A stretch of DNA of 47,947 bases, taken from assembly GCA_020846775.1 (NCBI GenBank), contig JADLDG010000039.1, positions 1 through 47,947 on the forward strand, given 5' to 3'. Position 1 is the stretch's first letter; each line of letters starts with the position of its first letter. A program made the position numbers and the translations under genes. The notes beneath the pieces are model-generated. The model was not told the DNA's origin. It ran no database searches and worked only from the letters and a program-made list of their open reading frames with translations. Of this stretch, positions 27,523-36,234 are shown one piece after another. Source of the DNA: Nitrospirota bacterium (GTDB lineage Bacteria > Nitrospirota > 9FT-COMBO-42-15 > HDB-SIOI813).

Positions 27523-29592
27523 TTATAATCCTTCTGCCCCAAATACAATGTCCTTTAATCGTTCTTCCGATGCCTGTTTAATAAGTTTATTCGTACCTTC
27601 TGTCAGCCCTGAAAATACCTTCTTAGCCTCACCTGACCTGCCCAGTCTGAGGAGGCAATCCCCTATCATAAACTCAACTGAGTCAGAGTCTTCCTTTAAA
27701 TTCGTGTCCACTATTCCTGCCCTGTATGCATCCATGGCCTCCTGATATCTCTGCATACCATAGTAGGCATTTCCAAGCAGGATATAACCCTGTGATATGG
27801 CATCACTGTTCGCCTGTTTTCTGACTCCTCCAAGCATATCTCTGAGGACAGCTATGCTGTCTTCATTTTGCGCACTGTTTAGCAGAATAGTCGCGAGCTT
27901 TAAATAGACATCAGGATAACGGTATGGGGCATCTCTCATTACTTTATAAAAGTGATTGCCTGCCTTATCATACTCTTTAAGGTTATATAACCCGTATCCT
28001 GACATGGCCCTTGCTTCATTAACCTTTCCACTTTTTGGATACTCAGAGATAAACCGTCCGAGTTGATCAACTGACTTCCTGTCCTCACCGGTCCTGCCAA
28101 AAAGGCTGCCGGAATTAAACAGCGCCTGTTCTTTCCTGCTTCCATTGATCTCAATGATGCGGTCATATATCATATGTGCGTATTTATTAAGGTGAAGGCC
28201 TTCATGCATCAATGCTATCTCCATAAGAAGTCCTTCATCCTTTATATGCGGCAGGTAATTTTTGTAGCAGGCATGGTATAACATAAGGACACCTTGCTTA
28301 TCTCCGCGGTCTAACCTGTCTCTTATTTGTGTCCCAATCCTCTCAATTGAGGTACTTAGAAATACAGATGCCTCATTACTCAGAGATTTATCAGGATGCC
28401 CGATCAATTCACTATAGACATCGAATGCCTCCTGACATTTCCCCTGCACTTCCATTACCCTGGCTCTCTTTAAGCGGGACATATTAATAAGGAGATCATT
28501 ACCCGACAGCGTTTCAACATCTTTATAATATTTCAGGGAGTCCTGATATGATGTAAACGCTGATTTAGACGGTGAGATTGCATTGTTATTGCCCGCTGAA
28601 TTGACTTGAAACTTAATGTCACCAAGGGCCAGCATGCTTTCAAATGCTTCATTACTATCATGAAAATAATTTATTACATCGAGGAATACTTTTTCGGCCA
28701 TAGCCTTTTTCCCTGAAAGTGCAAATGTCTCTCCTGCCCTTTTAAGCGCAAATCCAGCATACTCATCTGCCGGATATAAGTTGTACAAAGTAATAAACCC
28801 TTCCCTCGCCTTTACTACTTCTCCATTCTGAAACTGACACTCACTGTAATCATGCAGAATTTTTGGGTTGCCTTTTACATATCCCGGCCATTTCCTCACT
28901 CCCTCGTCAAAATATTTTTTTGCGTCGCCGAACTCATTAAGTGATAAAAGGGTCTTGCCTGTTAGAAACACCCTGTCTCTCTCCATCCCCTTTTTGTATT
29001 TAAACATGAGCAAATTAAGGTCTGATAATGCCTCGTTGTACGCCCCCTTGTTTATATTTGTTATTGCCAACAGATATTGTCCATTTTCCGCATAGTCCGT
29101 TGAGGGATACTCCTTTACTACCCGGTTGAAACTTCCTTCAGCCTCAGCAAACATATGGAGGTCAAGATATGTTTTACCTAACTCAAGAAGCATTTCCGGG
29201 ATCTTCCCTTTCTCTTTTAAAGGACATGTCCGGATACCGAGTTGAAATGATCTGATCCCGCTCATTAGCATCTTTTCGTCTTTATTCTTATCCTGTATCG
29301 CAAACCAGTGGTAAATACTGCCGGTATAAAGTGATGCGATTGAGGCCGCTTCACTTTCCGGATAATTAATCACCAACTGCTCAAATTGTTTTAACGAAGC
29401 TTTATAATTACTTTTTTTAAACTCCCTTAAAGCTTCAACGAATTCTTTCTCTCCTGCGCCAGATACACTCTCTGTCCATGTAACGATTAACTTATCAGGA
29501 GTTGAAAAAACTGCAGGGGTAGTGTAAAGCACAGAGGCATATGAAGAGCATTCGGATATAATGATAAACAGACTAATGAATAATATTCGCAT
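27523..29592 (-). CDS. Exported TPR-repeat protein upstream of the flagellar kinase
   Basis: 689 residues, starting with a hydrophobic signal-peptide-like segment (about 1-20). The rest is a long array of TPR-like helical pairs, for example FKKSNYKASLKQFEQLVINYPESEAASIASLYTGSIYHW, EMLLELGKTYLDLHMFAEAEGSFNRVV and GNAYYGMQRYQEAMDAYRAG. It is likely periplasmic or envelope-associated and a protein-binding scaffold. It overlaps the kinase frame or precedes it closely and has its own sigma-54 promoter. A role in sensing assembly is inference. The predicted transcript leaves almost no leader before this ATG. Confidence 0.8.
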   Translation of the reverse strand: MRILFISLFIIISECSSYASVLYTTPAVFSTPDKLIVTWTESVSGAGEKEFVEALREFKKSNYKASLKQFEQLVINYPESEAASIASLYTGSIYHWFAIQDKNKDEKMLMSGIRSFQLGIRTCPLKEKGKIPEMLLELGKTYLDLHMFAEAEGSFNRVVKEYPSTDYAENGQYLLAITNINKGAYNEALSDLNLLMFKYKKGMERDRVFLTGKTLLSLNEFGDAKKYFDEGVRKWPGYVKGNPKILHDYSECQFQNGEVVKAREGFITLYNLYPADEYAGFALKRAGETFALSGKKAMAEKVFLDVINYFHDSNEAFESMLALGDIKFQVNSAGNNNAISPSKSAFTSYQDSLKYYKDVETLSGNDLLINMSRLKRARVMEVQGKCQEAFDVYSELIGHPDKSLSNEASVFLSTSIERIGTQIRDRLDRGDKQGVLMLYHACYKNYLPHIKDEGLLMEIALMHEGLHLNKYAHMIYDRIIEINGSRKEQALFNSGSLFGRTGEDRKSVDQLGRFISEYPKSGKVNEARAMSGYGLYNLKEYDKAGNHFYKVMRDAPYRYPDVYLKLATILLNSAQNEDSIAVLRDMLGGVRKQANSDAISQGYILLGNAYYGMQRYQEAMDAYRAGIVDTNLKEDSDSVEFMIGDCLLRLGRSGEAKKVFSGLTEGTNKLIKQASEERLKDIVFGAEGL

Positions 29593-29606
29593 CAGGAATG
29601 GATATA

Positions 29607-29622
29607 AGCAATACGTATGCCA
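29607..29622 (-). promoter_or_regulatory. Sigma-54 promoter upstream of the TPR-kinase-regulator genes
   Basis: The minus strand reads TGGCATACGTATTGCT, a full match to TGGCAYR-N4-TTGCW. The predicted start is near 29596, only a few bases before the TPR gene's ATG at 29592, so translation may be nearly leaderless or begin at another codon. A 16-bp palindrome lies 85 bp upstream. Confidence 0.75.
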
Positions 29623-29707
29623 TCATAATACCGCTTAAAAGATTTTGTAACTATATGATTTTACGTGATATTTATAAAACAGGGGGGATAGCGGTACGAC
29701 GACGTCC

Positions 29708-29723
29708 TGTCAATTGTTTGACA
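29708..29723. promoter_or_regulatory. Candidate enhancer palindrome (UAS)
   Basis: TGTCAATTGTTTGACA has perfect 6-bp arms around four bases. It lies 85 bp upstream of the -24 element of the TPR-gene promoter and matches 13/16 bases of the site upstream of fliL. A second half-site TTGACG is at 29737-29742. Confidence 0.5.
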
Positions 29724-29768
29724 AAGACCTTTCAACTTGACGTGAACGAGAAAGGTGAAATGGTTATT

Positions 29769-31160
29769 TCATGCATTAATATGGTAATCCAGTTTCTTCT
29801 TCTTTAGCTTTTCAACAAGGGTAGTGCGGTTTAAGGAAAGGAGTTGTGCAGCCCTGTTTTTTACACCCTGTGCCTTTTGCAGGGCCTGCAGGATAAGGTT
29901 ATTCTCGAACTCTTCAACAACATCTTTCAGATTGACGCCTGTTTCAGGAAGTGTGATATACAAGGCTCCTTCACTATTGATGGTATGGGAAAGAAATTTT
30001 TTTGGCAGGTCATCAGGCGATATTGTCCCGTCACTGCTGAGTATAACAAGTCTCTCTACCAGGTTCTCAAGCTCCCTTATATTCCCGGGCCAGGGATAGG
30101 TCATTAAGATATCAATAACCTCAGGAGAAAAACCCTTTATCTCTCTTTTTTTGGACTTATTGAAGTGCTTTAAGAAGTGATCCATCAACAGTGGAATATC
30201 GTCTATTCGTTCTCTCAGAGGCGGTACTACCACAGGGATTACATTAAGACGGTAATAAAGGTCTTCCCTGAATTTTCCTTCATTGACAGCATTTTCAAGG
30301 TCAATATTGGTTGCTGCAATTATTCTGACATCCACCTTAATAGTCCTGACTCCTCCCACCCGCTCAAATTCACGCTGCTGCAAGACCCGAAGAAGTTTAA
30401 CCTGAAGAGTCGGACTCATGTCCCCGATCTCATCGAGGAATATAGTCCCTCCGTCGGCAAGCTCAAATCTCCCGATACGGGTAGTGCTTGCACCTGTAAA
30501 GGCTCCTTTTTCATGCCCAAACAGTTCGCTCTCAAGCAGAGTTTCAGGAATTGCTCCGCAATTTATCGGGATCAATGGTTTATTCTTACGCGGGCTGTTA
30601 TAGTGAATCGTCCTTGCAACAAGTTCTTTGCCTGTTCCACTCTCACCCAGTATGAGAATCGTACTGTCGGTTTCTGCAACCTTCTCAATGAGAGCGCAAA
30701 CCTTTTGAATACCTTCACTATTTCCTATCAGATTCTCATAACCGTACTTGTTGTGCAGATTCCTTTTGAGCTGACTATTCTCTGCCTTCAGCTCTTGTAA
30801 CTCCATGACACGTTTCAAAAGCATCAAAACCTCAGAACCGTTAAATGGCTTCATGAGATAATCATAGGCGCCTGCCTTCATCGCGTCTACTGCAGTAGAC
30901 ACAGTAGCATATCCCGTAATTACGATACACTGCAGATCAGAGTCTATCCCCTTTACATTCTTAATAACATCTATACCGCTCATCACAGGCATCATAAGGT
31001 CAGTAATTACTATATTATATTTTCCCTTGTTTACTTCGTCTATGGCTGAATGACCGTCAGCTACAGCCGTCACATTGTAGTCATTCATGGAGAGGAGGGT
31101 AACCATAGTCTCCCGGATATCCGCATCGTCATCTACCAAGAGTATACGTGGGGACTTCAT
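29769..31160 (-). CDS. NtrC-family sigma-54 activator (FleQ/FlrC-like)
   Basis: 463 residues. The receiver has D54 in VITDLMMP. The AAA+ domain has [14 protein letters not shown] and FLDEIGDM. The C-terminal Fis-type helix-turn-helix reads [21 protein letters not shown]. It is a second complete sigma-54 activator at the head of the flagellar block, with no adjacent dedicated kinase of its own. It may be a master regulator acting above the 25393-26745 protein. The ATG has no ribosome site, and the promoter's predicted start nearly coincides with it. Confidence 0.93.
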   Translation of the reverse strand: MKSPRILLVDDDADIRETMVTLLSMNDYNVTAVADGHSAIDEVNKGKYNIVITDLMMPVMSGIDVIKNVKGIDSDLQCIVITGYATVSTAVDAMKAGAYDYLMKPFNGSEVLMLLKRVMELQELKAENSQLKRNLHNKYGYENLIGNSEGIQKVCALIEKVAETDSTILILGESGTGKELVARTIHYNSPRKNKPLIPINCGAIPETLLESELFGHEKGAFTGASTTRIGRFELADGGTIFLDEIGDMSPTLQVKLLRVLQQREFERVGGVRTIKVDVRIIAATNIDLENAVNEGKFREDLYYRLNVIPVVVPPLRERIDDIPLLMDHFLKHFNKSKKREIKGFSPEVIDILMTYPWPGNIRELENLVERLVILSSDGTISPDDLPKKFLSHTINSEGALYITLPETGVNLKDVVEEFENNLILQALQKAQGVKNRAAQLLSLNRTTLVEKLKKKKLDYHINA

Positions 31161-31166
31161 GAAATT

Positions 31167-31195
31167 ATCTTACAAATGATTGACACTAATGTCAA
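31167..31195 (-). promoter_or_regulatory. Sigma-70-type promoter for the FleQ/FlrC-like regulator
   Basis: On the minus strand, TTGACA (31190-31195), a 17-bp spacer and TAAGAT (31167-31172). The -35 box is one arm of the palindrome TTGACACTAATGTCAA (31180-31195). Transcription would begin close to the ATG at 31160. Confidence 0.5.
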
Positions 31196-31212
31196 CATTT
31201 ATATGGTTGACA
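31180..31212. promoter_or_regulatory. Candidate operator between divergent regulators
   Basis: A perfect palindrome TTGACA-CTAA-TGTCAA (31180-31195) is followed by a third copy of the half-site, TTGACA (31207-31212). The same half-site builds the candidate enhancer palindromes upstream of two flagellar sigma-54 promoters. It could bind either neighbouring regulator and couple their expression. Confidence 0.4.
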
Positions 31213-31235
31213 TTTTTTTATCTTTTATGTTAAAT
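31207..31235 (+). promoter_or_regulatory. Sigma-70-type promoter for the Fis-like gene
   Basis: TTGACA (31207-31212), 17 bp, then TTAAAT (31230-31235). The start would be within a few bases of the ATG at 31245. Confidence 0.4.
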
Positions 31236-31244
31236 GGGTAGCAC

Positions 31245-31688
31245 ATGGAAAATGATAGCATTGTAATTGTTGGGCGAAACACTGGTTTCGCTGAATTAAG
31301 AAAATCATGGGGAGAGAAAGGCATTGAAGTAACACTTATCAAAGATGCTCATGAGGCAAAAAAAAGAATTGGTAAAACCCCATGCAGTCTCGTTGGGCTT
31401 GCCCCGGATACATTCAACACATTTGTTTCTCAAAGCGCCCCAACCACCGTCTCTCTTAAGGATTACATAGAAAAAAGGCTTCATGACTTTATCAAACGAT
31501 TCAAGTCATCAGAAGGGTCAAATCTGTATTATACACTTCTGCGTGAGATCGAGAAACCGCTCATTACAATGGTGCTCAAAGAAACCAAGGGAAATCAATT
31601 AGAGGCAGCCCATATACTCGGATTAAACAGGAATACCCTCAGAAAAAAGATAAAAGAGTTAAATATATCCCTTGACAAAATCAAATAA
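31245..31688 (+). CDS. Small Fis-type DNA-binding protein
   Basis: 147 residues. The C-terminal 50 residues are a Fis/NtrC-type helix-turn-helix: VLKETKGNQLEAAHILGLNRNTLRKKIKEL. The N-terminal 65 residues begin IVIVGRNTGFAELRKSW and look like a fragment of a Rossmann-like receiver fold without the phospho-acceptor pattern. It resembles the C-terminal end of an NtrC protein without its AAA+ domain, or a lengthened Fis. Divergent to the sigma-54 activator and upstream of HU. Role unknown: nucleoid protein or local regulator. Confidence 0.75.
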   Translation: MENDSIVIVGRNTGFAELRKSWGEKGIEVTLIKDAHEAKKRIGKTPCSLVGLAPDTFNTFVSQSAPTTVSLKDYIEKRLHDFIKRFKSSEGSNLYYTLLREIEKPLITMVLKETKGNQLEAAHILGLNRNTLRKKIKELNISLDKIK

Positions 31689-31733
31689 AGTCTGTTAATC
31701 TGTCCCCTGTTTTTTTTCACCGGAGGCAACTCA

Positions 31734-32006
31734 ATGACAAAAGCTGAACTAACGGATAAGATAGCTATTTCCGCAGGCATAAGCAGGACAGCAGCATCAA
31801 ACGCGCTGAATTCCATGCTTGAAAATATAACAAAGACCCTGCAGAAGGGGCAGAAAGTAACACTGGTCGGGTTTGGTACATTCTCAGTTCAACAGAGGAA
31901 GGCTCGCTCAGGCCGGAACCCTAAGACTGGCGAAGAGATTAAGATACCTGCAAGTAAATTACCTAAATTCACAGCCGGCACAGTCCTCAAAAATTCCCTA
32001 AAGTAG
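31734..32006 (+). CDS. HU-family DNA-binding protein
   Basis: 90 residues, full-length HU/IHF fold. It starts MTKAELTDKIA, and the DNA-binding arm GFGTFSVQQRKARSGRNPKTGEEIKIPA and the end VPKF-like (LPKFTAGTVLKNSL) are present. A strong GGAGG precedes the ATG. Nucleoid-associated protein. It follows the Fis-like gene by 45 bp, so two nucleoid-type proteins may be co-transcribed. Confidence 0.95.
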   Translation: MTKAELTDKIAISAGISRTAASNALNSMLENITKTLQKGQKVTLVGFGTFSVQQRKARSGRNPKTGEEIKIPASKLPKFTAGTVLKNSLK

Positions 32007-32011
32007 TTTTT

Positions 32012-32200
32012 TTATTGTTCCAGTTCCAGGACTGTGTTGCAATTCATGCATAGATACCCCTCGCCGTCTGCCATGCGGCAAGTCTCAGAAAGATATCTCA
32101 TCTCATATACCATCCCGCACTTACTGCACGTAATCTGATGTCTTAACGAAGAATCAGGACTTTCAAACGCTGTACCATCTGTCTTATCATTGTCTGACAC
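32012..32200 (-). CDS. Small zinc-ribbon protein
   Basis: 62 residues from a GTG start with GGAGG five bases upstream. Two Cys pairs (CSKC near residue 25 and CMNC near 52) frame a compact zinc ribbon resembling small regulatory or FmdB-type ribbons. A lone Cys lies between. It follows ilvD on the same strand by 59 bp. Function unknown. Confidence 0.65.
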   Translation of the reverse strand: MSDNDKTDGTAFESPDSSLRHQITCSKCGMVYEMRYLSETCRMADGEGYLCMNCNTVLELEQ

Positions 32201-32259
32201 ATCAACCTCCGTATCATTCTTATGTTACTCATTGCTAAATACTCATTACTCATTGCTTC

Positions 32260-33924
32260 TTATACTAACACTGCCCCCTTACTCCCTGATGTGACCATCC
32301 TCGCATACCGTCCGAGCCACCCCTTCTCAATCTTTGGCGCAGGCTGTTTCCACTCTGCCCTTCGTCTTACAAGTTCATCCTCACTGATCTTTACATCGAG
32401 AACCCTCTTGTTGATGTCAATACTGATAATATCCCCGTCTTTGATCAGGGCTATCGGTCCACCCTCTGCTGCCTCGGGTGATACATGGCCAATACATGCA
32501 CCGCGCGTACCTCCTGAAAACCTCCCGTCAGTAATTAGCGCCACTTTATCCCCAAGCCCCATACCCATGATATTCGCTGTTGGAGCAAGCATCTCCTGCA
32601 TACCCGGCCCTCCCTTGGGACCTTCAAAACGGATGATAACTACATGTCCCTCTTTAACCTTTCCCTCAAGTATACCTGCACATGCCTCTTCCTGTGACTC
32701 AAAGACAATAGCAGGCCCCTCATGCCTCAGCATAACCGGGGCCACCCCGGCAGTTTTCACTACCGCCCCTTCAGGTGCAAGATTACCAAACAGAATGGCA
32801 AGACCACCGTCTTTACTATATGCATTTTCAACTGGTCTTATGACCTCTTTGTCTTTCAACACAACACCGTCAATGTTTTCGCCAATACTCTTTAGTGTCA
32901 CACTTTTCTGTCCAAGATCCAGCACCCCGTCTACCTTGCTAAGCTCTTTTAGAATAGCGCTTACCCCCCCGGCATAATGAACATCCTCTATATGCCATTG
33001 CGATGACGGACTTACCCTGCATATGTTTGGTACACGGGCCGAGAGTTCATTTATCCTGTTGAGATCATAATTAATACCTGCCTCCCAGGCTATTGCAAGT
33101 GTATGCAGGATTGTATTGGTAGAGCCTCCCATGGCCAGGTCTAACGCAAATGCATTATCAATGGCGCCCTTTGTAACAATATCCCGCGGTTTGAGATCAG
33201 CCTTAATCAGCGCTATAATCTGTTTTGCGGCCCTGCGTATCAGGTCCTCCCTTTCTCCTGATGTCGCAAGTGCAGTTCCATTGCCAGGGAGGGCAATCCC
33301 GAGGGCCTCCATAAGGCAGTTCATCGAGTTTGCAGTAAAGAGCCCGGAGCATGAGCCGCATGTGGGGCAGCCATGGTCTTCGATGTCTTTTAACTCTGTC
33401 TCAGATATCCGCCCAGCCCTGAACTCGCCAACACCTTCAAAGACAGAGATCAGGTCAACAACCTTTCCTTTGGAAGTCCTGCCTGCAGCCATAGGCCCGC
33501 CGCTCACAAATATTGTGGGGATGTTAACCCTCGTAGCCCCCATAATCATACCCGGGACTATCTTGTCGCAGTTCGGTATGCATACAAGGCCGTCGAGCAT
33601 ATGCGCCTGCGCCATCGTCTCTACTGAGTCAGCAATAAGCTCCCTGCTCGGAAGGGAATAAAGCATTCCCTTATGCCCCATCGCAATCCCGTCATCTACA
33701 CCTATGGTGTTAAATTCAAACGGTACTCCCCCTGCCTTTCGTATCTCTTCCTTTACAATTCTGCCAAACTCCTGCAAATGGACATGACCGGGAATAATAT
33801 CAATGTATGAATTAACCACGCCTATAAATGGCTTGTCAAAATCCTCATCCTTTAGACCACAAGCCTTAAGCAGGCTCCTGTGAGGAGCCCTTTCGAAACC
33901 CTTCTTTATTGTATCACTGCGCAT
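32260..33924 (-). CDS. ilvD: Dihydroxy-acid dehydratase IlvD
   Basis: 554 residues, the normal length. It dehydrates dihydroxy acids in valine, leucine and isoleucine synthesis using an Fe-S cluster. Cluster and Mg ligands are seen in [32 protein letters not shown] and the [19 protein letters not shown] motif near the C-terminus. AGAGGG lies five bases before the ATG, and a sigma-70 promoter is about 30 bp upstream. It has no other branched-chain genes nearby. Confidence 0.97.
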   Translation of the reverse strand: MRSDTIKKGFERAPHRSLLKACGLKDEDFDKPFIGVVNSYIDIIPGHVHLQEFGRIVKEEIRKAGGVPFEFNTIGVDDGIAMGHKGMLYSLPSRELIADSVETMAQAHMLDGLVCIPNCDKIVPGMIMGATRVNIPTIFVSGGPMAAGRTSKGKVVDLISVFEGVGEFRAGRISETELKDIEDHGCPTCGSCSGLFTANSMNCLMEALGIALPGNGTALATSGEREDLIRRAAKQIIALIKADLKPRDIVTKGAIDNAFALDLAMGGSTNTILHTLAIAWEAGINYDLNRINELSARVPNICRVSPSSQWHIEDVHYAGGVSAILKELSKVDGVLDLGQKSVTLKSIGENIDGVVLKDKEVIRPVENAYSKDGGLAILFGNLAPEGAVVKTAGVAPVMLRHEGPAIVFESQEEACAGILEGKVKEGHVVIIRFEGPKGGPGMQEMLAPTANIMGMGLGDKVALITDGRFSGGTRGACIGHVSPEAAEGGPIALIKDGDIISIDINKRVLDVKISEDELVRRRAEWKQPAPKIEKGWLGRYARMVTSGSKGAVLV

Positions 33925-33956
33925 AATCCCTCTTTCTGTAAGTTATATTTTTTGAC

Positions 33957-33986
33957 ATTATAACACTGGATCAATCATCCGGTAAA
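33957..33986 (-). promoter_or_regulatory. Sigma-70-type promoter of ilvD
   Basis: On the minus strand, TTTACC (33981-33986), 18 bp, then a consensus TATAAT (33957-33962). It predicts a start about 25 bases before ilvD. Confidence 0.6.
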
Positions 33987-34015
33987 GACCAAATCCCGGA
34001 AAAATTGCCGAGCCT

Positions 34016-35317
34016 CTACACCTTCACATTCAGGACAGGTATCCCTATCTTCTGCCTCTTATTTTCCCCTTTGAACAATTCCACTTTTCTGACAGGCACA
34101 TCCCCCCTCTCCCCTTCATGCTGTGACTGCACTCTTGCAGGAAGACTCGATGCGTGCTGAACTGTATGTTTTCCAAACCGGCATGAGAGCTCATCAACAG
34201 CGCTGTATATCCTGGCCATCTTCTCTATCCCCGGCACATCATCAAAGAGGGTGTACTGAACAGTGCCGACAGGGATAAGGCCGGCAAGGATAACACCGGT
34301 TGACCTGTAGAGTGTACCTCTCCTGTATATCTCCCTGAAGCCCTTTCTGAGCAGGCCGGTAAGCTCTGCCGGAAAGGAGGTGGGGCGATTTAATTTCAGT
34401 TCAATCCCTCTGTCCCTGAAATCCTGCATCCTCAAAAATAGAATTAACCTCGACGCTGCAAGTTTATGACGCCTTGCCTTGATGCAGGCGTTCTCAAGGT
34501 TTTTGGACAACTGGGCAAAGATAAAGGTCTCATCCATTGACGGAGGGGTAAAGGTCTTCGTCTTGCTGATTGACTTATAACTGCTCTTTGACTCACGTAT
34601 AACCGGATAGACACTTCTCCCGTTTAACTCATGCCATATCTCCTGATAAGGCTTGGAGAGGTATGCCTTTATGAACTCTTCTTTGCATCCGGCAAATTCA
34701 AGGGCAGTTATTACATTAAACTTCCTAAGAAATGCAGAGGTATTAGCCCCTATCCCCCATACCTTGCCAACAGGCAGATTTGAAAGATACCTGTGTATAT
34801 CTCTCCCGGGAATTACCGTGAGGCCGCCTGGTTTTTTATACTTTGACGCCACCTTGGCAAGTACCTTGGTAAGGCTGACACCTATGGAAACACTTATCCC
34901 CAGCTCCCTTGCAACCGTATCCTGTATCCGTCCGGCAATATCTGAATAAGGGCCATGAAAACTCCTCCTCAGGCCGGTAAGATCAACAAATACTTCATCT
35001 ATGGAATACTCCTCAACATCAGGTGAAAAACGACGGAGTATCTCAAACATCCTTATGGAGAAGAGGCTGTAGGTCTCATAATCAGACGGAAGCAGCACAA
35101 CATCCGGACAGACCTTTTTTGCCTCAAACAATCGCATCCCGCGCTCCACCCCCATGGCCTTTGCCTCATAACTTGCCGCAGCAACTATACCCCGCTCCTT
35201 TCCTGTTATAACAGGCCTGCCTCTAAGTTCAGGATGTATTGCCTGCTCACAGGATGCAAAAAAAGCATCCGCATCCATATGCATTATGGCCCTGGGCCAT
35301 GAGTGTATTGTAATCAT
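34016..35317 (-). CDS. dinB: DNA polymerase IV (DinB, Y-family)
   Basis: About 433 residues from the chosen ATG; the frame opens at 35386, at the border of a repeat element. The palm begins with the metal-binding MHMDADAFFASCEQ and has YSIDEVFVDLTG with the second catalytic acidic pair. Finger, thumb (KVASKYKKPGGLTVI and the helix-hairpin-helix region GKVWGIGANT) and little-finger domains follow. A C-terminal extension of about 60 basic residues lacks a clear clamp-binding motif. Translesion polymerase in the SOS response. It lies downstream of lexA, probably in one SOS operon. Confidence 0.94.
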   Translation of the reverse strand: MITIHSWPRAIMHMDADAFFASCEQAIHPELRGRPVITGKERGIVAAASYEAKAMGVERGMRLFEAKKVCPDVVLLPSDYETYSLFSIRMFEILRRFSPDVEEYSIDEVFVDLTGLRRSFHGPYSDIAGRIQDTVARELGISVSIGVSLTKVLAKVASKYKKPGGLTVIPGRDIHRYLSNLPVGKVWGIGANTSAFLRKFNVITALEFAGCKEEFIKAYLSKPYQEIWHELNGRSVYPVIRESKSSYKSISKTKTFTPPSMDETFIFAQLSKNLENACIKARRHKLAASRLILFLRMQDFRDRGIELKLNRPTSFPAELTGLLRKGFREIYRRGTLYRSTGVILAGLIPVGTVQYTLFDDVPGIEKMARIYSAVDELSCRFGKHTVQHASSLPARVQSQHEGERGDVPVRKVELFKGENKRQKIGIPVLNVKV

Positions 35318-35386
35318 GTCATGCTCATATGTTGCTACATGTTGACGGTAGCACCAACCATGATAGCCATATAGTTTCGCACACAA

Positions 35387-35485
35387 AGTTGACGCTCAAA
35401 AATGCCCAGGTGCAAGGAAGGACGCCGCACGACCCATTGCATTTACTACGCAGCAATGGGTACCCCGTATTTTTCAGCGTCAACT
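35387..35485. repeat. MITE-like element, copy 2 (lexA-dinB junction)
   Basis: A 99-bp element bounded by AGTTGACGCTCAAAAAT and its near-complement AGTTGACGCTGAAAAAT. The internal stem ACCCATTGC/GCAATGGGT (35432-35461) differs from copy 1 by a paired T-A to C-G change. Its right end overlaps the lexA stop codon exactly as copy 1 does at fliE. Confidence 0.8.
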
Positions 35486-36080
35486 ACTTATACTTCCTCA
35501 CCACTGCCGTTACCACCCCTGCAATCTTCAACTCACTTTTAGGCCTTATCGTCTTATACTTTGGATTTGCAGGGACCAGCGTCGCCATATCCCCGCGCTT
35601 TCTCAGGTACTTCATGGTCCACTCCCCATCTACCTCGGCAATCACGATATTGCCGCTTTTGGGGGCCTGAGACCTGTCTACTATAACCATGTCACCTGGA
35701 AGTATACCGGCCTCAATCATGGAATCACCGGAGACCTTCAGCAAAAATGTAGCCTCACGGTTCTCTACAAGGAGGTCATCAAAAGACAATGTGTCCGCCA
35801 ACTCTTCCTCGGCCGCGCTTGGGAATCCGGCCTCCACAGTCCCAAGGACCCTGATACCTGATACTAATGAGCGTGGGATAAGCCTCCCTGTATGATCCCT
35901 TTCAACCACCCCCATTTCTTCAAGCCTGTTTACAAATTTGAATACAGAATTCTTTGACCTTAGCCCAAGCATCTCCCCTATCTCGGAAAAACTTGGCATA
36001 CGCCCCTGCTGCTTATAGAACCGGACTACGGCATTAAACCTCGATTTTAACTTAGCCTCTCTCCTATGTTCCTGCTTCAC
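35484..36080 (-). CDS. lexA: SOS repressor LexA
   Basis: 198 residues from the GTG at 36080, which has AAAGG nine bases upstream. The winged helix (about 12-60, MPSFSEIGEMLGLRSKNSVFKFVNRLEEMG) is followed by the peptidase S24 domain. From this start the cleavage site is A84-G85, the catalytic Ser is S120 (SGDSM) and the Lys is K157, almost exactly the E. coli numbering. The open frame continues 41 codons further to 36203. Those codons are mostly a nucleotide repeat, so ATGs at 36179 or 36203 are less likely. Autoregulated through the operator at 36242-36257 and probably co-transcribed with dinB. Confidence 0.9.
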   Translation of the reverse strand: MKQEHRREAKLKSRFNAVVRFYKQQGRMPSFSEIGEMLGLRSKNSVFKFVNRLEEMGVVERDHTGRLIPRSLVSGIRVLGTVEAGFPSAAEEELADTLSFDDLLVENREATFLLKVSGDSMIEAGILPGDMVIVDRSQAPKSGNIVIAEVDGEWTMKYLRKRGDMATLVPANPKYKTIRPKSELKIAGVVTAVVRKYK

Positions 36081-36095
36081 TCGAAATAGCCTTTC

Positions 36096-36172
36096 AAATC
36101 CCCCCCTGACCCCCTTTTCTAAAGTGGGGCAACTAATTTCCCCCTTTGAAAAAGGGGGATTAAGGGGGATTA
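36096..36172. repeat. Intergenic repeat in the lexA leader
   Basis: C/G-rich inverted segments, including the hairpin cccccttt-gaa-aaaggggg (36140-36158) and flanking ccccctgaccccc and taaggggga stretches. This is the type of dispersed repeat that translates as NPPFSKGE and often causes spurious N-terminal extensions. It separates the lexA promoter from the coding sequence. Confidence 0.6.
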
Positions 36173-36234
36173 TTTCCATGTACCTTGTGAGCCCGCGGCT
36201 CATGACTGTTCATCCGAGAATCACCTTGAGATCA

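Noticed and set aside
32223-32255. Short ACTCATTGC-like direct repeats between ilvD and the zinc-ribbon gene
   Set aside because: Only two or three imperfect units without spacers or dyads; not a CRISPR, and nothing more than local simple repetition.
32222-32977. 251-codon plus-strand frame opposite ilvD
   Set aside because: Low-complexity Ser/Pro-rich translation lying entirely within the ilvD gene on the other strand.
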